Shown here: piece after piece, positions 1 through 11,573 of the stretch | Numbering within the stretch: position 1 is the stretch's first letter | Layout: each line of letters opens with the position of its first letter | DNA from: Torulaspora globosa | Taxonomy: Eukaryota > Ascomycota > Saccharomycetes > Saccharomycetales > Saccharomycetaceae | Direction: 5' to 3' | DNA: 64,000 nucleotides | Assembly (NCBI RefSeq): GCF_014133895.1 | Contig: NC_050734.1 | Location: 850,502-914,501 of the forward strand | Notes under the pieces: model-generated | Told to the model about the DNA's origin: nothing | What the model saw: the letters and a program-made list of their open reading frames with translations, nothing else | Databases searched by the model: none | Made by a program: the position numbers and the translations under genes

Positions 1-1767
1 CCGCCAATTTTCATGGGACTTTCGATATACGAATTTTTGGCCGGATTCGCCGGCCTCATGGTTCTCGGAATCGCCGCCAACTATGGGAGGATCGTACTTC
101 TTCGGATCCTGAGTGAGAGAGTAGTGGCTAGGTTACGTGCAAATGTTATCAAGAAGACGATCCACCAGGATGCCGAGTTTTTCGATAGACATAAAGTGGG
201 TGACTTGATTTCAAGACTTGGATCTGATGCATACGTGGTATCACGCTCGATGACACAAAAGGTCTCTGATGGGTTTAAAGCACTCATTTGTGGTGGTGTC
301 GGAGTCGGCATGATGGTTTCAATATCGCCAGAACTTTCTGGGTTGCTTCTATTATTCACACCTCCGGTCTTGTTTAGCTCGTCAATCTTTGGCAGGAAAA
401 TCAGACATATTTCAACCGAATTGCAGGAAGCCACTGGTCAGTTGACTAGAGTTTCTGAGGAGCAGCTTAGTGGGGTAAGAACCGTGCAATCGTTTGTTGC
501 CGAGCAGAAAGAGATCCATAGATACAACTTCGCAATCAGAGATATCTTCAATGTCGGTAAAAAGGCCGCCTTCATAAATGCCCAATTTTTCACAGCTACC
601 AGCTCCTTAGGTGATATTAGTTTTCTTGTCGTGCTGGCCTATGGTTCTTACCTTGTCCTACAGGGCAGCTTGACAATCGGTGACCTGACAGCGTTCATGT
701 TGTACACGGAATACACCGGAAGTTCAGTTTTTGGGTTAACCAGTTTCTACTCAGAGTTGATGCAGGGTGTTGGTGCTGCCACAAGGCTGTTTGAATTGAC
801 AGATCGTGTGCCCTCGATAAGCCCGACATCCGGGAAGAAGTTCGTCCCCGGAAAAGGTGAGATTGTTTTCAAGGACGTTTCGTTCAGCTATCCGACAAGA
901 CCCGGCAACATCATTTTTAATGACTTGAATCTACACATTCCTGCAGGTTCCAATGTTTGTGTGGTGGGACCGTCAGGTCGCGGTAAGTCCACAATTGCGC
1001 TTTTACTTCTTCGCTTCTACAACCCTACTAGCGGGCAGATCTTCATTGATGGACAGGATATCAGCAAACTCAACAGCAAATCTTTGAGACGTGAGATTGG
1101 TATAGTTCAGCAAGAGCCTGTCTTAATGTCCGGCACAATACGGGACAACATTACCTATGGTTTAACGGAGACACCGACTAAAGAAGAGATTCGTACAGTC
1201 GCAAAACAGTGCTTCTGCCACAACTTCATCACGAAGTTTCCTCATGGCTATGACACGGTCATAGGCCCACAGGGTGCCTTGTTAAGTGGCGGCCAAAAGC
1301 AGAGAATCGCTATCGCAAGGGCTTTGATCAAGCAGCCCAGTATTTTAGTCCTCGACGAAGCCACTTCAGCACTAGACGTCGAAAGTGAAGGCGCCATCAA
1401 CTATACCTTCGGTCAGTTGATGAAAAGTAAATCTGTGACCATTGTCAGCATAGCACATCGTTTGAGTACTATCAGGAGATCTGAGAAAATCATCGTGCTG
1501 GGCAATGATGGTTCCGTCGTGGAAACCGGCGACTTCAAGGACCTTTTTGCCAACCCTTCAAGTGAACTCTCCAAACTACTGAACGAAAAGTCCAGCAGGA
1601 CCGAGGTTTCTTCGGCAAATTACCAACCTCCAGCTGACGAGAAGCAATTGGAAGATGAAATAATAGCACACTCTTCCGAGTTGGGATCAGAAGGCCATGA
1701 CGATTCAGTCGAAGAAATACTGAAGGACGTCAGCTCTGACGGTAAGCCTATAAAACTACCCCAGTAG
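1..1767 (+). CDS. MDL2: Mitochondrial half-size ABC transporter, Mdl2-like (5' end outside window)
   Basis: The frame is open to the window edge, so the N-terminus (targeting sequence and first membrane helices) is missing; an ATG lies at 13 but the reading frame continues before it. What remains is the second part of the ABC membrane domain followed by one nucleotide-binding domain: Walker A GPSGRGKST, signature LSGGQKQR, Walker B ILVLDEATSALD and switch histidine IAHRLST. The acidic C-terminal tail ending in an IKLPQ-like motif, and the Walker A variant with Arg, match S. cerevisiae Mdl2 (773 aa) better than Mdl1. Mdl proteins are homodimeric exporters of the inner mitochondrial membrane. 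The following genes are in the YPL270W-YPL266W order, which supports the orthology. Confidence 0.93.
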   Translation, partial: PPIFMGLSIYEFLAGFAGLMVLGIAANYGRIVLLRILSERVVARLRANVIKKTIHQDAEFFDRHKVGDLISRLGSDAYVVSRSMTQKVSDGFKALICGGVGVGMMVSISPELSGLLLLFTPPVLFSSSIFGRKIRHISTELQEATGQLTRVSEEQLSGVRTVQSFVAEQKEIHRYNFAIRDIFNVGKKAAFINAQFFTATSSLGDISFLVVLAYGSYLVLQGSLTIGDLTAFMLYTEYTGSSVFGLTSFYSELMQGVGAATRLFELTDRVPSISPTSGKKFVPGKGEIVFKDVSFSYPTRPGNIIFNDLNLHIPAGSNVCVVGPSGRGKSTIALLLLRFYNPTSGQIFIDGQDISKLNSKSLRREIGIVQQEPVLMSGTIRDNITYGLTETPTKEEIRTVAKQCFCHNFITKFPHGYDTVIGPQGALLSGGQKQRIAIARALIKQPSILVLDEATSALDVESEGAINYTFGQLMKSKSVTIVSIAHRLSTIRRSEKIIVLGNDGSVVETGDFKDLFANPSSELSKLLNEKSSRTEVSSANYQPPADEKQLEDEIIAHSSELGSEGHDDSVEEILKDVSSDGKPIKLPQ

Positions 1768-2077
1768 GAAGCAAGATTTTTTTATGCATTGAACCTAGCA
1801 CTGGCTCAAGTTGCTCGACATTTCAAAAATTGTTGCTTGACGCCAAACTTTCTATTAACATTCACATCACCCAGGAAATATTGTATATATAAGAATCATA
1901 GTTACTTGCAGGGCCATCTGTTGTGACCTTGATCGGTCCTAGGCTTGTCAGTTCAAGGTCTCGCGTGCTCGGATTAAACGGCCCTGTTGTAGAATGAAGA
2001 TTAAGTTAGCTGTTAGTGAAACAGCAGAAGAGTGTTCTAAGCGATATAAGAGACCTAATATTCGATCGAGCTGAACT
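1768..2077. other. MDL2-KAR9 intergenic region
   Basis: About 310 bases holding the 3' end of MDL2 and the KAR9 promoter. A TATATATAAG-like stretch lies near 1884. I see no further gene. Confidence 0.6.
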
Positions 2078-3793
2078 ATGATCGAACATGATGAATCGAG
2101 AAATTTCCTGCTTAAAATAACTGGTCATGTTGCCGGCATACAGGACATTTTGAAATCAATAGAAGAAAGCTCAGACTGGAACGACAGCTTCTCGGATCTG
2201 ATTTTAGACCTTTGGAACCAATTGAGAGGTTTAAAGGGACATTTGGCGTCGATTTTCACCCTTGATGTTCCTTTGGATCGAATAAGCGACCAACTGCTTC
2301 GTCTACAGAACAACAAGGGCGATTTCGCTAGTATTGTTGGCACCGTCAGTCGAATTGAACCATCACTATCACACTTGCTTGACATCTTGGAAAGTGAGAG
2401 AAGCAAGTGCAAAGAAAGCCAGGATTTTGGTTCCGTCTTAAATCTGATAGAAAACTGTATGCAAATTGCAAGCGAAGCGGACGTATGGCTCGGTTCCAGC
2501 AAATCCGTACTCGACGCATCACTGGAGTATAATGAGATTCTGAAAGATCACATTGAGACGTTAGAAAATGTCATTGAAACCAACATAGAACTGTGTTTTG
2601 AACTACAAGAGGAGAGGTTTTCTTCGCCCGTGCGACATACGCCTTCGTTCACTTTGAAGCAACTTATAAGGCTACTGTCTTCTAATTCCGAAGGATCTGG
2701 CGTTAAATTACCCACTTTTTCCGCTGTTGAAGAGGCTTTATGCAAGAAGTTTCTGGCGCTTAAACATAGCATACCGCCCATAGAAAGAAGCCTTACAGAG
2801 ATCCTACCAGAGAGGATTCAAGATTTTGGTAGGCGAAACGTGCCTAACATAGCCCATATAACCCTTCTGCTTGAGGATAAAAAGAAGGGTTTGCTATCCA
2901 AATATAGATTCATGGTTGACGAGATTCGAGAGCTGCAAACTGAACTGATAGATAAAAGATGGAGCGTACTGTTTCGGAATTTGAACCACGAGTTGGCGTC
3001 CATACTGAACGAGATTGAAGTCCTGCAGTCTAAAATTTCACAACATGATCACAGCTCGGTTATTAATGGCAGACTTCGAGAACAACTGGAAAAGAAAACA
3101 AAGACTGTGATGAAAACTTTCAATGTTGCCTATAAAGCCCTAGAGTTTTCATTGCTCGAGCCGCAAGTTGCATCAGAAACCAACGCGTTGGCACAGAGGT
3201 GGCTCGATATACGACCTCAAAGTGATAAGATTTTGACCAAAGTTACACGCGAGCAGGACGACGTCCAATCGCTATCAGACAGACTTCAAGACCTCTCTTT
3301 AAGGAGTAATATTCCGCCAGCGCAGTCCAATCCGTCGCAGAGGAGCAATTTTGGAGCTTTCCTGCTGAAGAAAATGAATATAAGACCTGTGATTGTCAAA
3401 GGAACTCCAGCATCCGCTGCGAAGGCAAATCCTGTTTACCAGCATTCACCACTCAAAGAGAAGAGCGGCCCCATGGACGGTCTCATTTTAAAGACTGCCC
3501 CGCTCTTGCCTTATTCGCGCCAGCGGAGCAGCTCAGAAGATCTCTTTGACACTCTCGAAGGCTCGTCGGGCTTGACATCAGACTCGCTGGAGTCTCTGGA
3601 GTTTGAAAAGATTTCATATTATTCCAGGCAGCAGAGTAGAATTCCAATTCTGCCGGCAACGACGTTGCCAATAACCGCAATAAGATCTCAGTCGGTGAAA
3701 TCATCGCAACAATGGACGCCATGTCCGCTTAGACGTCGCTCGCTGAAGCAGCCGACACCAAGAGCACTCCTACTATCAGCTGGTATGATGTAG
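2078..3793 (+). CDS. KAR9: Spindle-positioning adaptor Kar9
   Basis: Kar9 links the plus ends of cytoplasmic microtubules, through Bim1/EB1, to the myosin Myo2 and so aligns the mitotic spindle with the bud. The 571-aa product (S. cerevisiae about 644 aa) starts at the first ATG. It has a helical N-terminal domain and the highly conserved stretch EERFSSPVRHTPSFTL around residues 183-198, then a low-complexity basic C-terminus. A perfect SxIP motif (SRIP, residues 520-523) lies in the C-terminal part; SxIP motifs bind the EB1 domain. The end, with WTPCPLRRRSLKQPTP, also matches Kar9. Position between MDL2 and PLC1 is syntenic. Confidence 0.92.
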   Translation: MIEHDESRNFLLKITGHVAGIQDILKSIEESSDWNDSFSDLILDLWNQLRGLKGHLASIFTLDVPLDRISDQLLRLQNNKGDFASIVGTVSRIEPSLSHLLDILESERSKCKESQDFGSVLNLIENCMQIASEADVWLGSSKSVLDASLEYNEILKDHIETLENVIETNIELCFELQEERFSSPVRHTPSFTLKQLIRLLSSNSEGSGVKLPTFSAVEEALCKKFLALKHSIPPIERSLTEILPERIQDFGRRNVPNIAHITLLLEDKKKGLLSKYRFMVDEIRELQTELIDKRWSVLFRNLNHELASILNEIEVLQSKISQHDHSSVINGRLREQLEKKTKTVMKTFNVAYKALEFSLLEPQVASETNALAQRWLDIRPQSDKILTKVTREQDDVQSLSDRLQDLSLRSNIPPAQSNPSQRSNFGAFLLKKMNIRPVIVKGTPASAAKANPVYQHSPLKEKSGPMDGLILKTAPLLPYSRQRSSSEDLFDTLEGSSGLTSDSLESLEFEKISYYSRQQSRIPILPATTLPITAIRSQSVKSSQQWTPCPLRRRSLKQPTPRALLLSAGMM

Positions 3794-4010
3794 GAAATTG
3801 GCAACTATATCTAAAATCATCTTCAGTGTAATTTCTTATGAGTTTATTACTATATGCTGTATTCGATAGAATTACCGTCGCGCGCCAAGTCGTGAACCTT
3901 CAAAGCTTCAAGCTGTGACATCGTAGAGCATCATTCAAACAGGCAACTATATAATAGGCGCCTGTAGCCACATATGTATTGGCTATAGGCTTTATTAGCT
4001 TAGCAACCGT

Positions 4011-6566
4011 ATGGTTTTAGTGGGAAACAGTTCGAGGGTCTCTCTTGGAGAGCTCGGTAAGGGAAATCATGAGGAAACAGATTCAAAGCGCAACCTGCAA
4101 CTGGGTACCTTCCGTCTGTCAAACTCTTCTGGCACCATTGTAACGAGAAACATTAAGGCTATTTTCAAGAGATCAGGTTTTATCAACTCACCTAGAGAGT
4201 CATCCATCACAGATCACGCTGGACCCATGACATATGCACATTCCTATAACGATGCAGTAAGTTATTTCATTTCGATGAACGCTGAACCAAGTCTAAAGGA
4301 TTCCCTGGCCTCTATGAGGAACGGCTTGTGCCTGAGGAGAATTAATAGGAGGAAGCAAGTGATGTATATATTCAAGTTGGAGAATGACGAGGCGATTACG
4401 TGGAGAGATGGGGCTAAGAGATTAGAGCTGGACTCTATCAAAGACATACGTACGGGCAATATGGCCAGCAATTATCGAGAAGAATATGGGGTCTCGAGTA
4501 AAGTGTCCGATTTTTGGGTCACAATCATATATACTGTATGCAACAAGCTGAAGGCTTTGCATGTGGTGGCTGAAAACGAGCATGATTTTTCGCTGTTCTT
4601 TAACTGCGTCTGCGGATTGGTGAAATCAAGGAGAGAATTGATGGAAAGCATATCGGTGCCTGATAATGAAAAGTTTGCTAACTTTCATTGGCATCGAACG
4701 GTCTCTGATAGAAAGGAGGACGAAACTAAGGATACGCTTACATTTGAAGATGTCAAGAGACTTTGCAATAAGTTTCACATCTACTGCTCGTCCAACCATC
4801 TGCTTAAATTCTTTGTGATCGCTGATGTCAATCACAACGGACTTTTGAACTTTCAAGAGTTTCAGACCTTTGTTAAACTGCTCAAGGAACGGCCAGAAGT
4901 GCGGAAAATCTGGAACACAGTTACGAAAGGAACCAAGGGGATGGATTTTGAGATGTTCTACCGCTTCTTAAGTGATGTTCAAAGGGAGAACATATCCAGA
5001 GAGAAAGCGTACCAAATTTTTGCCCAGTTTAGAAAGCCAAAGCATTCCTTACTTTATGAAGAGGATTTTGTTAAGTTTTTGGGAGGGCAGCCGTATGTCA
5101 GAGGTATCGAGGAAGACTACACTAAACCGCTTAATCATTATTTCATAGCATCATCACACAATACTTACCTGCTGGGAAAACAGGTGGGGGAGACGCCGTC
5201 GGTTGAAGGATACGTCCATGTTTTACAGCAAGGATGCAGGTGCATTGAAATCGACATTTGGGATGATGACATGGGCCCAGTCGTGTGTCATGGTTTTCTG
5301 ACAGCTGCGATTCCTCTGATCAACGTCGTGGAAATAATTAAAAAATACGCATTCATCACATCACCATTTCCTTTGATAATATCCCTAGAAATCAATTGTA
5401 ACAAGGAAAATCAAATCATTGCCAATTCAATCTTCCAGAACTGCTTTGGTTCACTTTTGTACTATCCAAGCGAGCCAATGGCAGCATTGCCCTCCCCGAT
5501 GGAACTTCGACATAAGATTATTCTCAAAGGCAAGAAAACCATAATCACTCTGCCGCCTGGGAACGGGGGTTCTTTGAGCAATACCGAAAGCACGTCGTCA
5601 TATAGTTCATCACACGATTCGGAAACTGAAAGTACAACAAAGGGGAAGGAGAATCAGTCCTCTTCAAGCATACAGAGAATGAAAAGGATCAAGAAAAAGA
5701 ATGTCGTAGTGACAAGGGAGCTGCTGGCTACATGCGGGCTGCATGGTTTGAAATTTCGCAACTTCTCTCTCCCTGATTCGAAGACACCTGCACACTGCTT
5801 TTCTTTCGATGAGAAGGCTTTCGATAGCATGCAGAAGGACAAGACTTTGGAGCTGTCTATCGACAAGCACAACAGGCGGTTCCTTATGCGCGTTTACCCT
5901 CATGCGCTGAGATACAAGTCTTCGAACTTCAATCCCATCAAGTTTTGGAAACTCGGGGTGCAAATGGTCGCAGCAAACTGGCAGACCAATGATCTGGGTC
6001 AGCAAATAAACCTTGCCATGTTTCAACTATACAACCGGAAACACGGTGTCCTTCGTTCCGGCTACGTTTTGAAGCCTGCCCGTTTACTGCCGACGGTCTC
6101 AAAGGTCTTATCCATTCCTCAGATCTACAAACAAATGCAGACCGATCCCATTAAGCTAGAGCTCAAGATACTTTCGGCACAACTGTTACCCAAGCCGACA
6201 GAAATTAAGAACTCAAAGGAGGGGTCCTTCGCTCCATATGTCACTGTAGAGCTGATCAGTGATGAAGAGCTCTCAAGCCCCCTCACCGTCAAGAGCGGCA
6301 CCAAATATTCCGCCACTGTCGCTTGCACAGAAAACTGCAAGGAGAATGGGTTTAATCCTGTCTGGGACATGACAGTACACGCTACATTCAAGTCCTTAGA
6401 CTTTGCATTTGTGAAGTTTACAGTCAAGACTGGTGAACTGCAGTTGGCAACGTCATGCTTCCGATTGCAGCTTCTGAGATCTGGCTATAGGTCCATCCCC
6501 CTCTACAACTCCGAAGGTGAGCTCTACATCTTTTCCACTTTGTTCATATATACAAGACTAGACTAA
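4011..6566 (+). CDS. PLC1: Phosphoinositide-specific phospholipase C (delta type)
   Basis: Hydrolyses PIP2 to inositol trisphosphate and diacylglycerol, feeding the inositol polyphosphate pathway. The product is 851 aa (S. cerevisiae 869). Order of domains: a PH-like N-terminal region, EF-hand region with a canonical loop DVNHNGLLNFQEF near residue 270, X domain with catalytic histidines H383 (IASSHNTYLLG) and H427 (VVCHGF), a Ser/Glu-rich linker around residues 520-560, Y domain (ELLATCGLHGLKFRNF onward) and a C2 domain ending in IFSTLFIYTRLD. All catalytic motifs are present, so the enzyme should be active. Syntenic with YPL268W. Confidence 0.95.
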   Translation: MVLVGNSSRVSLGELGKGNHEETDSKRNLQLGTFRLSNSSGTIVTRNIKAIFKRSGFINSPRESSITDHAGPMTYAHSYNDAVSYFISMNAEPSLKDSLASMRNGLCLRRINRRKQVMYIFKLENDEAITWRDGAKRLELDSIKDIRTGNMASNYREEYGVSSKVSDFWVTIIYTVCNKLKALHVVAENEHDFSLFFNCVCGLVKSRRELMESISVPDNEKFANFHWHRTVSDRKEDETKDTLTFEDVKRLCNKFHIYCSSNHLLKFFVIADVNHNGLLNFQEFQTFVKLLKERPEVRKIWNTVTKGTKGMDFEMFYRFLSDVQRENISREKAYQIFAQFRKPKHSLLYEEDFVKFLGGQPYVRGIEEDYTKPLNHYFIASSHNTYLLGKQVGETPSVEGYVHVLQQGCRCIEIDIWDDDMGPVVCHGFLTAAIPLINVVEIIKKYAFITSPFPLIISLEINCNKENQIIANSIFQNCFGSLLYYPSEPMAALPSPMELRHKIILKGKKTIITLPPGNGGSLSNTESTSSYSSSHDSETESTTKGKENQSSSSIQRMKRIKKKNVVVTRELLATCGLHGLKFRNFSLPDSKTPAHCFSFDEKAFDSMQKDKTLELSIDKHNRRFLMRVYPHALRYKSSNFNPIKFWKLGVQMVAANWQTNDLGQQINLAMFQLYNRKHGVLRSGYVLKPARLLPTVSKVLSIPQIYKQMQTDPIKLELKILSAQLLPKPTEIKNSKEGSFAPYVTVELISDEELSSPLTVKSGTKYSATVACTENCKENGFNPVWDMTVHATFKSLDFAFVKFTVKTGELQLATSCFRLQLLRSGYRSIPLYNSEGELYIFSTLFIYTRLD

Positions 6567-6810
6567 CAACAATCGTGGCATGTTCAGTGATGCCAGTGGC
6601 ACCAGTTGAACGAAATTTCGAGGTCGCCGCAACCTCTTTTACTTGTTGAAGCTAAGTTTACGCGTCTCGGTGCGTTTCGCGTCCGCTGCGTTAAGATCAC
6701 CGCTATCTTCAGCCTTACGGAAAGCAGATATATAACGACACATTCCTCTAGCGGCTTGCTACCTGGAATCGCTGTTATGATAGAGATAGAAAGCTACCAT
6801 TGAGCAACTG

Positions 6811-7455
6811 ATGGCATCACCTATAAAGAAACGGACAGCGCTTGCTGGCAAGAGCACGAATGTTAGACAGACCCCTGGAAGTATCTACAAGAACAACGGC
6901 ACATCTAGTCACACTTCACCGAGCAAAAGGAGCCAGGTCAATGTGAGCTACGCGTTGACGAATAGCCCTGTCAGAAGCTTGTCTTTTTCACCCAGGAAGA
7001 ACCACAACAGTGCCATATTTACGTTCCACGAGGAAACACCATCTGAAAGAGCAGCAACTTTGATGATGCACATGTCGCTCAACAAGCGGGCGCTCTCCAA
7101 TCCCGATGAGAACGACGCTAGCGCTGTCAAGGAGAATATGTCGCCCAGCAAGGCGTCACGTCTGGGCGAATTGCCCCAGAGATCGCCCAAGAGGAAACGT
7201 CTGCAAGACCTCAGCATCACAGAATACATGGGATTCGTGGAGCAGCCTCACTCGGGTCAGATTGCACCCTTAACCTTGCATTACAAACACAAAACAGTGC
7301 TGCCAAGTTTCGTGACCCCTCCGCGAGACCAAAGGCTGCGGGAGTTCTTCGCAACCAGCAGCTCGGATGCACCAACCCCGGCCTCGCGTACCACTGACGA
7401 TATCCCCAAGAATAAAGTGGTGAGGAAACTGAACTTCAAGATCTGCGAAAACTGA
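6811..7455 (+). CDS. ACM1: APC/C-Cdh1 inhibitor Acm1
   Basis: Acm1 is a pseudosubstrate inhibitor of the Cdh1-activated anaphase-promoting complex. The 214-aa product (S. cerevisiae 209) has a KEN box at residues 107-109, several TP/SP sites suited to Cdk phosphorylation and RxxL motifs. Its C-terminal half, with DLSITEY, LPSFVTPPR and KNKVVRKLNF, closely follows the S. cerevisiae protein. It is small, disordered and basic, as expected. An upstream 65-codon frame at 6606-6803 is probably not a gene. Syntenic with YPL267W. Confidence 0.88.
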   Translation: MASPIKKRTALAGKSTNVRQTPGSIYKNNGTSSHTSPSKRSQVNVSYALTNSPVRSLSFSPRKNHNSAIFTFHEETPSERAATLMMHMSLNKRALSNPDENDASAVKENMSPSKASRLGELPQRSPKRKRLQDLSITEYMGFVEQPHSGQIAPLTLHYKHKTVLPSFVTPPRDQRLREFFATSSSDAPTPASRTTDDIPKNKVVRKLNFKICEN

Positions 7456-7649
7456 TACCCTTTTCCGAGCCTGCTATCAAGCCCAGCCCCACGAGTAAGA
7501 TGTTGGCTGAGAACAGCATCCAGGCAGGCATAAAATAATGCTTGGCAGGTCAACTACGATGGTTCGAAGCGACTCTTCTAGTTGATAGTTCTCACACTAT
7601 TTCCAACACGTGACCGTTCTCAGGTATAGTTCAGCTCTAGAAGCGCTAA

Positions 7650-8696
<1,047 letters not shown>

Positions 8697-9845
8697 ACAC
8701 TTCAATGCGTCCCATGGGGTTCCACCAGCTATATGTAAGGATCAAGCACAACAATGTATATTAGTAATGTCCCTTGATGGAAACAAACGCTGCGTGCTGT
8801 CATGGCCTGCCTCCAGCCATGGACACTACTTTGAGTATGATGTAACATGAAAAATCCGCATAACGTCCCAAAAAGCGCTACAATTCACTTGTCAATGGCG
8901 GCGATGTCTGCCGCGAAAGATATTTGCTGCTTGATGTGCGTTGTCTATGCTGTTATCGTTGCCAAAACTTGGGGTACAGTAAAGATCGTTCTGGTTCTAC
9001 TTCTGCCACGGTTTGAGGACCGAAACTACCGAATTGAGTTTGGATTCTTTGGATGCTTGGCTGGATCTGCGAAATCGACATTCATTTTTGAAGGTCGAAT
9101 TTGAATCTTGGCGAGCAGAATTCGCTAAATTGATCCAATAATATATGATTAAACCTTTTGCTCGCATTCCTTATCAATATAAAGCCAATCGTCTTTATGC
9201 AGCGATTAAAGCAGACACAAGTTCCATAATTTGTTTCCACACTGAAGGAAGAACTGAATGAAATTGAGAAAGTAACAGCGACCTTTCCGCTCAGCCAGGC
9301 ATGGATTAGCGTTACTTTGGCATGGAGAAATTTTATCTCTTAAGTTTCAAGACTTCTCAGAAGATCAACCAGCGTTGTTGTCAATTATAGTACACATTTC
9401 GGTAAGATCCATGTTTGATAAATGATCGGATTTTAGTTTAACGCTCCAGAACTCCATGTCTCCTAGGTAGGCTAGATTATTAAGAAATTTGAAAGAGGGT
9501 TCCAAGACATTCCGGCATACAAGTGATTTTTAGTGATTTACAGTCACTTGAAGCCACCTATAGCACTAATAGAACGCATGGGCTGGCGAGTATAAGGATT
9601 TTCGAGTTGAGAAGCGAACCTAGCGCTCTCAGCGTTCCACAAATGGAAGTTCGTCTGCGATAGTACGGCACAACCACCGTCGGGGCGGAACCGCATACCA
9701 GTTGCAGAGGGTTCGTTCATGGCCATGCATTCAGAATCATAGCTCAGAGTGATAGACCAGGGAAAACCTAAAATCGCAATGAACAAAATAGGAATTTAAA
9801 TCATGATACATTACTGGGTTGGAATATTATCTAGGGCTATTCTAC
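8697..9845. other. Gene-free stretch between DIM1 and the JEN-type gene
   Basis: About 1.15 kb between two convergent genes. It holds an 85-codon ATG frame (8847-9104, +) with no recognisable family and an 80-codon TTG-initiated frame (9544-9786, -). Neither has codon use or motifs that convince me. In S. cerevisiae DIM1 and DIP5 are neighbours, so this stretch borders an insertion of the JEN-type gene. Confidence 0.5.
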
Positions 9846-11573
9846 TCAGACTCTCTCGATTTGTTCTTCAGATGTCTTCGATACAGAAGAGTCGCACAGG
9901 TTCATTGCTGTACTTTCCAATTTCATCTCTTTGTCCACATATTCATTGATTGAGACACCATCAGCCTCCAAGGTTTCCACTTCGCTGATGTACTTCTTCA
10001 TGACGGGTGATGACAGATCACGGTGGAACTTTTCGTGGCCAACGAAGACACATACGAAAGTGAAGATGAACACAGCTCCGGTCAAAATGGCCATAACCTT
10101 GGCATAATCATGCTTGGTAGTTTCACCTTGGGCATTTTTCTCGTATGGGAATCTGTCGGCAAGCTGAGTTTCGATCGTAGCTGAAGCGGCCGATGCCAAG
10201 TTTCCGAGTTGATAAGCTAGGCCTGACACCAAGGCCCTCGCATCAGCGGGCGCCAGCTCCGCCATGTGAATGGGCAACACACCCCAAACCGCAAACACAC
10301 AGAAATAAGCCATGAAGCCAGCGCCAAGGATGGCCTCTTTGGTTCTTAACATGAATGCCGGATAGATAAAACAGCCTCCCATGGTACAAGCGATCAGCAG
10401 GCTGAGCCTTCTGCCCGTGATTTCCATCAACTGTCCGAAGATCATACCGCCGCAGATTGCACCGATATTGGTGACGACGACGATCACCGTGACCGCATCC
10501 TCAGACAGTCCCAATTGAGAACGAAGCATAGTGGGCAGCAAATCCTGTGAAGAATGTGTCAAGTAGTTGGGACCAACCAGCAGGATGACCAAATAGACGA
10601 AATGGATCCAGTATTTCCTGACAGTGGCCTTAACTTTCTGGAATCTTTCCCCGGCGCTGATCTTGGGAAGTGGTCTACCGCCGTTGGCCTCGATCGCATC
10701 GCGCTGCATCAGCGTCCTGGCCTTGAGCACTTTGCTGAAGTAGCGAGTCTCTGGCCACAACAGTCTCCAAGCGGAGAGCAGCACTGGCAGGAAAGTGCTA
10801 AACCAGAATTGGATTTTCCATGAGTCGGCCCCGTTGACATGAATGAAGGCCCTGTTGAAGATGATCGCAAAGATAAAGCCCATCGCGTAGGCCGAGAAGA
10901 ACAATCCAGAGAGGAACGATCTTGCCTTGACGGGTGCATCCTCGATCGCGGTTGCAGAGGCACACGCATAGATACCGCCCATTGAGATACCGGTCAGCCA
11001 GCGGACCCCGAGAAACTTGTTGTACGTATCGCAGAACGGAGTACACAGCTGTGCCACGGCGAAGATCAGCAGACATGCGATAAACGGCCATTTACGCGAG
11101 TAGCGATCGGTCCAAAATCCAAAGATCACCGCTCCAGCTGAACGAACAAACAGCACCAGCGACAGCCCCCAGGTGATATCGTGTGTAGACTTGCCATAAA
11201 GCTGACTTAGCGATCCCGCGCTCACAGACACGCAAAAGAAAGCCCAAGCAGCACAGAGCCACGCCAGGTAGCCCATAAAGAAGTAGTTCCAGTTCTGCAA
11301 ACTCATCTTTCGCAACTCTGGGATCGGGTTCAAGTTGTGCCACGAGACGCTGTGAACGTGCGCCAGAGACGTGAATCTCGTCACAGCATACCGGCGTATG
11401 CTGTACCATGTGATTGGAGGCATCTCCTCGCTGTCCTCCCGGTATTCGACCTCGCGATCTTCGCTGAACACCTGTTCTAGCTCAGCGTCGTCGAGCGCGT
11501 CCCGCGCCGTCTCTTCGGGAAGCGAAGGATTATGGAAAAGGCGGTCCTTGTTAGTGTCAGCAGTGGCAAACAT
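9846..11573 (-). CDS. JEN1: JEN-family mono/dicarboxylate-proton symporter
   Basis: Plasma-membrane uptake of lactate, pyruvate or related carboxylates. The 575-aa product (S. cerevisiae Jen1 616) starts at the ATG at 11573; the longer frame begins with GTG. It has a hydrophilic N-terminus, about 12 membrane segments of the major facilitator superfamily, and the JEN signature NYLTHSSQDLLPT, which fits the family pattern NxxS/THxS/TQDxxxT. The sequence does not settle whether the substrate preference is Jen1- or Jen2-like, so the symbol is a family label. It diverges from DIP5 across a G-rich promoter, consistent with glucose repression as known for JEN1. Confidence 0.88.
   Translation of the reverse strand: MFATADTNKDRLFHNPSLPEETARDALDDAELEQVFSEDREVEYREDSEEMPPITWYSIRRYAVTRFTSLAHVHSVSWHNLNPIPELRKMSLQNWNYFFMGYLAWLCAAWAFFCVSVSAGSLSQLYGKSTHDITWGLSLVLFVRSAGAVIFGFWTDRYSRKWPFIACLLIFAVAQLCTPFCDTYNKFLGVRWLTGISMGGIYACASATAIEDAPVKARSFLSGLFFSAYAMGFIFAIIFNRAFIHVNGADSWKIQFWFSTFLPVLLSAWRLLWPETRYFSKVLKARTLMQRDAIEANGGRPLPKISAGERFQKVKATVRKYWIHFVYLVILLVGPNYLTHSSQDLLPTMLRSQLGLSEDAVTVIVVVTNIGAICGGMIFGQLMEITGRRLSLLIACTMGGCFIYPAFMLRTKEAILGAGFMAYFCVFAVWGVLPIHMAELAPADARALVSGLAYQLGNLASAASATIETQLADRFPYEKNAQGETTKHDYAKVMAILTGAVFIFTFVCVFVGHEKFHRDLSSPVMKKYISEVETLEADGVSINEYVDKEMKLESTAMNLCDSSVSKTSEEQIERV

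Noticed and set aside
6606..6803. 65-codon frame just upstream of ACM1
   Set aside because: TTG start, lies in the ACM1 promoter and has no homology that I know.
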